DNA from: Clostridia bacterium
GTDB taxonomy: Bacteria > Bacillota > Clostridia > Oscillospirales > CAG-272
Assembly: GCA_017482495.1 (NCBI GenBank)
Contig: JAFUMU010000054.1
Location: forward strand, 1 to 32,404
Length of the DNA: 32,404 bases
Reading direction: 5' to 3'
Part shown: positions 15,454 through 21,357 of the stretch, piece by piece
Numbering within the stretch: the stretch's first letter is position 1
How the letters are laid out: each line of letters starts with the position of its first letter
Made by a program: the position numbers and the translations under genes
The notes under the pieces: model-generated
What the model was told of the DNA's origin: nothing
Seen by the model: the letters and a program-made list of their open reading frames with translations, nothing else
Databases searched by the model: none

Positions 15454-16683
15454 ATGGAATACGGTCTGCTGGGAGAAGTGCTGGGTCACAGCTATTCTCC
15501 TATGATACATTCGTATTTTGCGAAATACAACTACTGTCTTATGGAAAAAAAGGCTGATGAGCTTGACGAATTCTTCCGCGTCCGCGATTTTAGGGGAATC
15601 AATGTGACCATCCCATATAAGACTGCTGTCATACCCTATATGGATGAATTGACTGATATTGCCCGCAGGATCGGAAGCGTCAACACAGTGATAAAGCGCG
15701 CTGACGGAACACTTCTGGGGGATAATACAGACTACGGCGGATTTCTCTATACATTGCGCCGTTCAGGCATAAAGGTCTTGGGACGCAAGTGTCTTGTGCT
15801 GGGAAGCGGAGGAGCATCACTTACGGTTCAGACGGCACTTTGTGACCTTGGGGCTTCCTCTGTGACCGTTATCTCACGAAGCGGCGAGAATAATTACGGG
15901 AATCTTAAGCAAAAGCACAGCGATGCGGAGATAATCGTAAATACAACCCCCGTTGGAATGTATCCCAATAACGGTAGCTCACCTGTAGATCTAAGTATCT
16001 TCCCCCATCTAAAGGGCGTGGTGGATATAATTGCTAATCCTGCCAAAACGGCGCTGATGCTTCAGGCTGAACGTGCCGGAGTTCCTTGCGCAGGCGGACT
16101 TCCTATGCTTGTAGCTCAGGCGGCATATGCGGCGGAGCATTTTGCTTCGAAAAGGATCAGCGACAGCGAGATCGAAAGAACATATAAGGCTGTTTCTAAA
16201 AAAACAAAGAATATTGTGCTTATAGGAATGCCCGGATGTGGCAAAACTACTATAGGACGCAGACTTGCCAAGATACTTGGCAGAGAATTTGTTGATACAG
16301 ACGCAATGATCGTCGAGCGAATAGGAATGCCGATCCCTGACTTTTTCGCAAGCGAGGGTGAAGAAGCGTTCCGCAAAATTGAAACTGAATGCGCTTCAGA
16401 GGCGTGCAAAAAAAGCGGAGTAGTGATCTCAACAGGCGGCGGTATTATAACACAGGAGAGAAACCGCGATCTGCTGAGGCAAAACGGTATTCTTATCTTC
16501 ATCAACCGCCCTACATCTCAGCTTGCCACAAGAGGCAGACCTCTCTCGGAGTCCAATGCCCTTTCAGATCTGGCGGAGCGCAGACTTCCCATATATAAAA
16601 AATGGGCATCAGTCACAGTTGAAAACATCGGCGTTTCACAAACTGCAGGACTTATCATCAGCTTTCTGCATCTTAAAAAGTGA
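15454..16683 (+). CDS. Shikimate dehydrogenase-shikimate kinase fusion (AroE-AroK)
   Basis: A 409-residue bifunctional enzyme for two consecutive shikimate-pathway steps: NADPH-dependent reduction of 3-dehydroshikimate, then ATP-dependent phosphorylation of shikimate. AroE occupies residues 1-245: GHSYSP at 11-16, catalytic K56 in VTIPYKTAV, D93 in DNTDYGGF, the dinucleotide-binding GSGGAS, NTTPVGM and a late GGLPMLVAQA. AroK starts at about 252: P-loop GMPGCGKTT at 258-266, DTDAMI, the FRKIE element, STGGG and lid RGRPLS. AroE is about 30 residues shorter than many stand-alone forms. GGAGG lies about ten bases before the ATG, 33 bases after the protease gene. No frameshift or internal start is visible at the junction, so the fusion is real in this assembly. 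Confidence 0.93.
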   Translation: MEYGLLGEVLGHSYSPMIHSYFAKYNYCLMEKKADELDEFFRVRDFRGINVTIPYKTAVIPYMDELTDIARRIGSVNTVIKRADGTLLGDNTDYGGFLYTLRRSGIKVLGRKCLVLGSGGASLTVQTALCDLGASSVTVISRSGENNYGNLKQKHSDAEIIVNTTPVGMYPNNGSSPVDLSIFPHLKGVVDIIANPAKTALMLQAERAGVPCAGGLPMLVAQAAYAAEHFASKRISDSEIERTYKAVSKKTKNIVLIGMPGCGKTTIGRRLAKILGREFVDTDAMIVERIGMPIPDFFASEGEEAFRKIETECASEACKKSGVVISTGGGIITQERNRDLLRQNGILIFINRPTSQLATRGRPLSESNALSDLAERRLPIYKKWASVTVENIGVSQTAGLIISFLHLKK

Positions 16684-16720
16684 TATTTTGATCACGTAAA
16701 ATCAAATAACGGAGCAGCAT

Positions 16721-16747
16721 CGGGGAAAGCATTCATAGCTTTCCCCG
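16721..16747 (+). promoter_or_regulatory. Perfect hairpin between aroEK and the amidohydrolase gene
   Basis: CGGGGAAAGC (16721-16730) pairs perfectly with GCTTTCCCCG (16738-16747) over a 7-nt loop. No T-tract follows, so it is not a standard terminator. The next ATG is 17 bases downstream and lacks a clear ribosome site. Confidence 0.5.
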
Positions 16748-16764
16748 AAATTATTGAAACCATT

Positions 16765-17553
16765 ATGATCTTTGATTTTCACACACATTGCTTTCCCGAT
16801 AGGATAGCTGCAAGAGCAGTGGGGAAGGTAGCATTTGAGTGCGGAGGGATGATCCCCGCAACTGACGGTACATTTGAAGGGCTGAAAAACGCCATGAAAG
16901 AGGGAGGTGTTCACGCCTTCGCACCGCTGAGTATCGCTACATCACCGGCACAGATGACCAATGTCAATAATTACAGCGCATCACTTATAGCCGAAAATGT
17001 TTACCCCTTCGGAAGCATTCATCCTGACGGAGAAAACGCGCAGGAGGAGCTTGAAAGGATAAAAGAGCTGGGACTTTACGGTGTAAAACTGCACCCTGAA
17101 TATCAAGGCTTTTTCGTTGATGATGAGAAAATGAAGCCTATCTATAAGAAAATATCGGAGCTGGGACTTCCTCTTATCCTTCATTCGGGAAAAAATCCGG
17201 GATTTTCCGCACCCTGTCACTGTACGCCCGAAAGACTTGCCAAGGCGCTGAAATGGCTGGACACTCCGGTTATTGCCGCTCATTGGGGGGCTCTGCAACT
17301 TGAGGATGAGGTGCTCACTTATCTGTGCTCTCTGCCTGTCTACTTTGACACCTCTCAAGGGAGCGGCATCATCCCAAGAAATACTGCGCTGAAAATTATC
17401 GAAAAGCACGGATGCGATAAATTGCTCTTTGCCTCAGATACTCCGTGGGGTACACCCGAAAAAGAGCTGAGATTGCTGAATACCTTGGGACTTTCAGACT
17501 CAGAGAGAGCAGACATTCTTTGGAATAATGCTATGACTGTTCTTGGAAAATAA
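16765..17553 (+). CDS. Amidohydrolase-family metal-dependent hydrolase
   Basis: A 262-residue TIM-barrel hydrolase of the amidohydrolase-2/TatD-like superfamily. Metal ligands are visible in order: FHTH at residues 5-8, KLHPEYQG in the middle, LILHSG, AAHWG and the late Asp in ASDTPWG. The final segment (LRLLNTLGLSDSERADILWNNA) is typical of the amidohydrolase-2 group, whose members act as decarboxylases or hydrolases on varied substrates; the substrate here is unknown. The start is set by the catalytic motif beginning at residue 3, since no Shine-Dalgarno is visible; translation may rely on the hairpin region just upstream. It lies between the aroEK fusion and a SleB-like gene. Confidence 0.85.
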   Translation: MIFDFHTHCFPDRIAARAVGKVAFECGGMIPATDGTFEGLKNAMKEGGVHAFAPLSIATSPAQMTNVNNYSASLIAENVYPFGSIHPDGENAQEELERIKELGLYGVKLHPEYQGFFVDDEKMKPIYKKISELGLPLILHSGKNPGFSAPCHCTPERLAKALKWLDTPVIAAHWGALQLEDEVLTYLCSLPVYFDTSQGSGIIPRNTALKIIEKHGCDKLLFASDTPWGTPEKELRLLNTLGLSDSERADILWNNAMTVLGK

Positions 17554-17614
17554 TTCCGGTCATAAATGAACACCATCCGCATATAATAGTATCAGCGAGC
17601 CATTCAGAGAAAAG

Positions 17615-18055
17615 ATGAAAAGAATCAGTACGCTTTTAATTTCTGTTTTATCACTGATGTTGATGCTTTCGGTGAAATGCCACGGCGTTAATGTGCAGCT
17701 TTCCGATTCTGAAGTAGAATTGATATGCCGCTTTGCTAATGCCGCAGTTGGGGAGGATGCCCCTTTGGCTGTAAAGCTGGGAGCTGTCAATGTTGTGCTG
17801 AACCGACTCGCCCATAGCGATCATCCCGATTCTGTGACTGAGGTCATTTTCCAGAAGGGAGCATTTCAGTGTGTTGAGGATGGACGGATAAATAGTTCCT
17901 TTTCACACAGCGCTACGGAAAGTGCGCGGGACGCCCTGAGGCTGGCGCTTCTTGGGAGAGATCCTACAGAAGGCGCACTTTATTTCACTCACCACTCAGA
18001 TGATCCCTTGCCTCATAAGGTGTCCTTTGAAGCAGGCGGCTATCTGTTTGGGTGA
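17615..18055 (+). CDS. SleB/CwlJ-like cell-wall hydrolase (Hydrolase_2 domain)
   Basis: A 146-residue exported protein. Residues 1-24 form a hydrophobic signal (KRISTLLISVLSLMLML). The rest matches the SleB/CwlJ Hydrolase_2 fold: ICRFANAAVGED, VKLGAVNVVLNRLAH, VIFQKGAFQCVEDGRIN, ARDALRLAL, GRDPTEGALYF and a final GGYLFG. Spore-germination family members cut peptidoglycan glycan strands. At the expected catalytic Glu position of the EARGE-type motif this protein reads NAAVGE, so the first Glu is replaced by Asn; activity is uncertain. The ribosome site is weak (AGAGAAAAG just before the ATG). A TATAAT at 17582 with no good -35 may give partial independent expression. Confidence 0.78.
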   Translation: MKRISTLLISVLSLMLMLSVKCHGVNVQLSDSEVELICRFANAAVGEDAPLAVKLGAVNVVLNRLAHSDHPDSVTEVIFQKGAFQCVEDGRINSSFSHSATESARDALRLALLGRDPTEGALYFTHHSDDPLPHKVSFEAGGYLFG

Positions 18056-18075
18056 GTTGGGGATGGTTTTATGCA

Positions 18076-18404
18076 GGGGGATTTTAAGGAAATCCCCCCT
18101 GCACCCCCAAACCTTTTTGAATAACGCACATTTAGCGGCTACGATATTCTGAAGCTAAACGGGATTCGGAGCAGTATAAGACATATTATCATTCCCGCCC
18201 CAATGCTGTGCATTGGGGTCAAGGAAAAGAAAAGGATATTAAAAAAGGAATCTCGTTTCCTTTTTTAATATCTTTTTGCTTTTCCGGGCGACCTGCGGTC
18301 GCATACGGAAATGCGCGCTCATTCTTCGCATCATATGTAATTCCCCTTTATTCAAAGTTTTCTGAGGGGGCGTGGGGGAATTCTCCGCAAAAGAGAATTC
18401 CCCC
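18076..18404. repeat. Multi-hairpin repeat family, copy B
   Basis: This fills the 362-base gap after the SleB-like gene. Parts in order: a GGGGGATTT/AAATCCCCC hairpin (18076-18097) with the ACCCCCAAACCTTTTT tail; about 60 bases of linker nearly identical to copy C; stem CCCCAATGC/GCATTGGGG (18198-18206/18210-18218); a long hairpin (18223-18285); stem GCGACC/GGTCGC (18288-18293/18297-18302); then TTCAAAGTTTTCTGA and a perfect 12-bp stem GGGGGAATTCTC/GAGAATTCCCCC (18374-18385/18393-18404). The flanks are direct repeats of copy C, but the three-stem centre is in the opposite orientation. Confidence 0.85.
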
Positions 18405-18417
18405 TGTAAACCATACA

Positions 18418-18624
18418 TCAATATTTGTTGTTTTTTCGCGGACAGTTCATGTTTTTGCATATCTCACAATGCGGATTATCAACTACACAACAAAGCAAAA
18501 ATTCACATTCATCACAGCAATATTCAATCATATTACCTTTTTCATCAATATAGTTACCATTTCCAATACAATCCTCTCCTTTGTTCCCCGGGGAAATACT
18601 CAGCTTTGCCACATCTGTTATCAT
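18418..18624 (-). CDS. Small cysteine-rich protein
   Basis: A 68-residue protein of unknown function. ATG at 18624 is chosen because GGAGG lies five bases upstream; the ATG at 18636 precedes that site and is unlikely. It has nine Cys, clustered as EYCCDECEFLLCC and PHCEICKNMNCPRK, with paired CxxC-type spacing that suggests zinc or iron-sulfur binding. No signal peptide or membrane segment is seen, so it is probably cytoplasmic. It is divergent from an XRE regulator gene, and its promoter is covered by a 32-bp palindrome. Both genes lie between two copies of a large repeat, suggesting a small mobile or inserted cassette. Confidence 0.72.
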   Translation of the reverse strand: MITDVAKLSISPGNKGEDCIGNGNYIDEKGNMIEYCCDECEFLLCCVVDNPHCEICKNMNCPRKNNKY

Positions 18625-18639
18625 ATATACCTCCATTTA

Positions 18640-18671
18640 TAGACTATTACATTATATAATGTATTTGTCTA
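18640..18671. promoter_or_regulatory. 32-bp palindromic operator in a divergent promoter region
   Basis: Outer arms TAGAC/GTCTA and the perfect 16-base core TACATTATATAATGTA (18648-18663) are symmetric about 18655/18656; only four of the 32 bases break symmetry. It covers the -10 and most of the spacer of the leftward promoter, as expected for a repressor site. The adjacent XRE protein is the obvious binder, by inference. Confidence 0.75.
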
Positions 18672-18679
18672 TATGTAAA
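18651..18679 (-). promoter_or_regulatory. Promoter of the Cys-rich protein gene
   Basis: On the minus strand TTTACA (18679-18674), a 17-base spacer and TATAAT (18656-18651). The leader would be only about 20 nt, ending in GGAGG. Confidence 0.75.
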
Positions 18680-18732
18680 AACTGAAAATAAGATATTATC
18701 TAATTAAAAAATGAGATACGGGAGAATATCTT

Positions 18733-18936
18733 ATGATAAAATTAAATGCGCTGGCACTGCTGGAGAAAAATCACAAAACAAAATATTGGCTTTATAAACA
18801 GCTTGGTATGAGCTATCAAAATTTCAGCAAGATGATCAACAACGAAACAAAATCCATCCGATATGAAAATATTGAAACAATGTGCCTTTTGTTTAATTGC
18901 ACACCCAATGATCTTTTTATAATGACCGATGATTAA
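18733..18936 (+). CDS. XRE-family HTH transcriptional regulator
   Basis: A 67-residue single-domain Cro/C1-type DNA-binding protein. Its helix-turn-helix reads KYWLYKQLGMSYQNFSKMIN (residues 16-35), followed by the family's SIRYENIETMCLLFNCTPNDLF. It matches the minimal YozG-like regulators that consist of the HTH alone and act as dimers. GGAG lies eight bases before the ATG. No good rightward -10/-35 pair is evident, though TATTAT at 18694 lies upstream. It is divergent from the Cys-rich gene with a palindrome between, so self-regulation and control of the neighbour are likely. Copy C of the repeat starts 35 bases after its stop. Confidence 0.85.
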   Translation: MIKLNALALLEKNHKTKYWLYKQLGMSYQNFSKMINNETKSIRYENIETMCLLFNCTPNDLFIMTDD

Positions 18937-18970
18937 AATACCGCCATGCTGTAATCCGAAGGATATGTAA

Positions 18971-19305
18971 GGGGGATTTTAAGGAAATCCCCCTTGCACC
19001 CCCAAACCTTTTTGAATAACGCACATTTGGTGGCTACGATATTCTGAAGCTAAACGGGATTCGAAGCACCGTAAGTTAGGTTAGTCTTCCCGTAAGCGAC
19101 CGCAGGTCGCCCGGAAAAGCAAAAGGATATTGAAAAAGGAAACGAGCTTCCTTTTTCAATATCCTTTTCTTTTCCTTATCCCCAATGCACAGCATTGGGG
19201 CGGGAAGACACGCTCGTTCAGCGCACCATATGGAATTTACCTTTATTCAAAGTTCTCTGAAAGGGGGTACGGGGGGAATCTCTCTCCGAAAGAGAGATTC
19301 CCCCC
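18971..19305. repeat. Multi-hairpin repeat family, copy C
   Basis: This fills the 393-base gap between the XRE gene and the end of gpmI. Parts: a GGGGGATTT/AAATCCCCC hairpin at 18971, the same tail and linker as copy B (roughly 95 bases, nearly identical), GCGACC/GGTCGC (19096-19101/19105-19110), a long hairpin (19113-19175), CCCCAATGC/GCATTGGGG (19180-19188/19192-19200), then TTCAAAGTTCTCTGA and a perfect 15-bp stem (19271-19285/19291-19305). The last stem lies just past the gpmI stop and may double as its terminator. Confidence 0.85.
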
Positions 19306-19329
19306 GCTAATCATTCCGTATCTAAAACC

Positions 19330-20982
19330 TTACTTAACCTCAATTACGGACTCGTCCCACATAGAAGGAGCCTCGTAGCCGAGGAAGTTAACAGCAGTAG
19401 CGGCAACATTAGAGAGACCGAACTTGCCCTCATCTGCCTTAACTGTGTACTTGTCGCTGTAGAAGTTATCATAAATGATAAGGGGAACAGCGTTAAGAGT
19501 GTGGCTTGTCTTGGACTTGAAGGAGCCGTCCTTGCCTGCCTTGGGCTGACCCTTCTTGTCTGTTTCATACATTTCATCAGCATTACCGTGGTCAGCAGTA
19601 ATAAGAGCAACGCCCTCAGCGCGGTCAACAGCAGCAAGGATTCTTGCAAGCTGGAGATCGAGAGCCTCCATAGAGCAGATAGTTGCCTGGAGGTTACCTG
19701 TGTGGCCAACCATGTCGCCGTTGGGGAAGTTTACTCTGATGGAGGGATACTTGCCGCTTGCGATCTCTTCAAGGAGACGGTCTGTTATCTCAGCACACTT
19801 CATCCAGGGTCTCTGCTCAAAGGGAACAACGTCGGAGGGGATCTCAACGTATGTCTCAAGCTCCTCAGAGAACTTGCCGCTCTTGTTACCGTTCCAGAAG
19901 TATGTTACGTGGCCGTACTTCTGTGTTTCGGAGATAGCGAACTGGTTAACACCTGTATCAGCAAGGTACTCGCCCATTGTGTTTGTGATCTCAGGGGGGC
20001 TAACGAGGTAGCGGGAAGGAATGTGAAGGTCGCCATCGTACTCGAGCATACCTGCATAAACTACCTTGGGAGCGCGAACGCGGTCGAACTTGTCGAAGTC
20101 CTCGCCTGCCTCAAATGTCTTGGAGATCTCGATGGAACGGTCGCCGCGGAAGTTGAAGAAGATAACGCTGTCGCCGTCTTCAATTGTACCAACGGGAGCG
20201 CCGTCCTTTGCAATAACGAAGGGGGGAAGATCCTGGTCAATAACACCTGTCTCCGCTCTGTATGTGTTGATAGCCTCTTCAGCGCTTGCAAACTGTCTGC
20301 CCTCGCCGAGAACGTGAGTCTTCCAGCCTGCTTCAACCATTGCCCAGTTAGCCTCGTAGCGGTCCATTGTGATGTTCATTCTACCGCCGCCGGATGCGAT
20401 CATAATATCGAAGCTGTCGTCGCGGAGGCCACCGATGAATTCCTCGAAGGGAAGAACATAATCAAGAGCAGATGTCTCGCCAACGTCACGGCCGTCAAGA
20501 AGAATGTGGACTCTAACCTTAGCAACGCCCTCAGCCTTAGCCTGTGCGATAAGAGCCTTAAGGTGGTCAATGTGAGAGTGAACGTTACCGTCGGAGAAGA
20601 GGCCGAGGAAGTGGAGTGTGCTGCCGTTTTCCTTAACTCCGCCAACACAAGCCTTCCAGGAGTCGGACTCGTAGATCTTACCGGACTCGATAGAGTTGGA
20701 AACGAGCTTTGCGCCCTGCGCAAATACCTGTCCGCTACCGAGAGCGTTGTGACCAACCTCGGAGTTACCCATATCGTCGTCAGAAGGAAGACCAACTGCT
20801 GTACCGTGAGCCTTGAGCTTTACCATGGGATACTTCGCCATGATGGAATCAAGTGTGGGTGTGTATGCCTTATAAACTGCATTGCCTGCTGTTTCAGGTG
20901 CAATGCCAACGCCGTCCATAACGATAGTTACAACGGGGCCCTTAACGCCGATAGCGTTTGCAAGTGATGTAAGCTTTGCCAT
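19330..20982 (-). CDS. gpmI: 2,3-bisphosphoglycerate-independent phosphoglycerate mutase
   Basis: A 550-residue glycolytic enzyme interconverting 3- and 2-phosphoglycerate through a phosphoserine. Visible: metal Asp D23 in VMDGVG, nucleophile S74 in MGNSEVGHN, LLDGRDVGE, ASGGGRMNITMDRYE, FFNFRGDRS, the PNGDMVGHTG segment and the late ITADHGNAD. The overall pattern (MDRYEANW, LPPFVI, YLVSPPEI, SETQKYGHVTYFWNG, VPLIIYD) follows the plant/trypanosomatid-like branch of iPGM rather than the usual roughly 510-residue bacterial form with GRYYAMDRD. GAGG lies nine bases before the ATG. It is a single-gene unit between repeat copy C and another repeat patch. Branch assignment is from remembered motifs. 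Confidence 0.95.
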   Translation of the reverse strand: MAKLTSLANAIGVKGPVVTIVMDGVGIAPETAGNAVYKAYTPTLDSIMAKYPMVKLKAHGTAVGLPSDDDMGNSEVGHNALGSGQVFAQGAKLVSNSIESGKIYESDSWKACVGGVKENGSTLHFLGLFSDGNVHSHIDHLKALIAQAKAEGVAKVRVHILLDGRDVGETSALDYVLPFEEFIGGLRDDSFDIMIASGGGRMNITMDRYEANWAMVEAGWKTHVLGEGRQFASAEEAINTYRAETGVIDQDLPPFVIAKDGAPVGTIEDGDSVIFFNFRGDRSIEISKTFEAGEDFDKFDRVRAPKVVYAGMLEYDGDLHIPSRYLVSPPEITNTMGEYLADTGVNQFAISETQKYGHVTYFWNGNKSGKFSEELETYVEIPSDVVPFEQRPWMKCAEITDRLLEEIASGKYPSIRVNFPNGDMVGHTGNLQATICSMEALDLQLARILAAVDRAEGVALITADHGNADEMYETDKKGQPKAGKDGSFKSKTSHTLNAVPLIIYDNFYSDKYTVKADEGKFGLSNVAATAVNFLGYEAPSMWDESVIEVK

Positions 20983-21018
20983 TGTCAGTTACCTCGTATT
21001 AATTTATTTTTATATCAA

Positions 21019-21058
21019 GGGGATTTTAAGGAATCCCCCTTGGACCCCAAAACCTTTT
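21019..21058. repeat. AAGGTTT/GGGGATTT repeat module, forward copy
   Basis: GGGGATT (21019-21025) pairs with AATCCCC (21032-21038), followed by ACCCCAAAACCTTTT, as in the 5' part of copies B and C. It lies just upstream of the gpmI start and forms an inverted pair with the module at 21278-21342. Confidence 0.7.
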
Positions 21059-21135
21059 CAAATAAAGGTCTTGGCGCCCTTGGAGTTGCGTATTTGTAAT
21101 TGAATTGTCTATATCTTTAGTGTGAAAAGGAATTT

Positions 21136-21210
21136 CGCGCCTGCGGGCGCGATTCAGGGCTCTGCCCTAAAAACCCGCAAGCTTTTTTCGGAAAAGCTTG
21201 ACCAAAAACT
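21136..21210. repeat. Second-type triple-hairpin repeat
   Basis: Three small stems in a row: CGCGCC/GGCGCG (21136-21141/21146-21151), AGGGC/GCCCT (21156-21160/21164-21168) and AAGCTTTT/AAAAGCTT (21179-21186/21192-21199), then GACCAAAAACT. The pattern is familiar from intergenic repeats of Clostridia. It lies between two inverted copies of the GGGGATTT module. No gene is seen in 20983-21357. Confidence 0.65.
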
Positions 21211-21277
21211 CTAATTAACGCTCGTTTGTGTATCAAGGTTGAGTTATCTTTTGATCGTTCGAAGCTTTATCCGTTAC

Positions 21278-21342
21278 AAACCTTCTTAAAAAGGTTTGGG
21301 TGGGGGCTTGGGGGAGGGGATTTCCTTAAAATCCCCTCCCCC
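21278..21342. repeat. AAGGTTT/GGGGATTT repeat module, inverted copy
   Basis: AAACCTT/AAGGTTT (21278-21284/21291-21297), a GGGTGGGGG stretch, and a perfect 14-bp stem (21310-21323 with 21329-21342) over a CCTTA loop. It begins 16 bases after the carB-dapF stop on the minus strand, so it may act as a transcript end or stabiliser for the arginine operon. Confidence 0.75.
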
Positions 21343-21357
21343 ATATTCATTTCGCCA

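Noticed and set aside
231-19305. CRISPR array
   Set aside because: The repeats are few, long, palindromic and widely spaced, with no short regular spacers and no cas genes.
19501-20967. A 488-codon plus-strand frame opposite gpmI
   Set aside because: It is fully antisense to conserved iPGM, and its translation is Cys/Val-rich with no domain.
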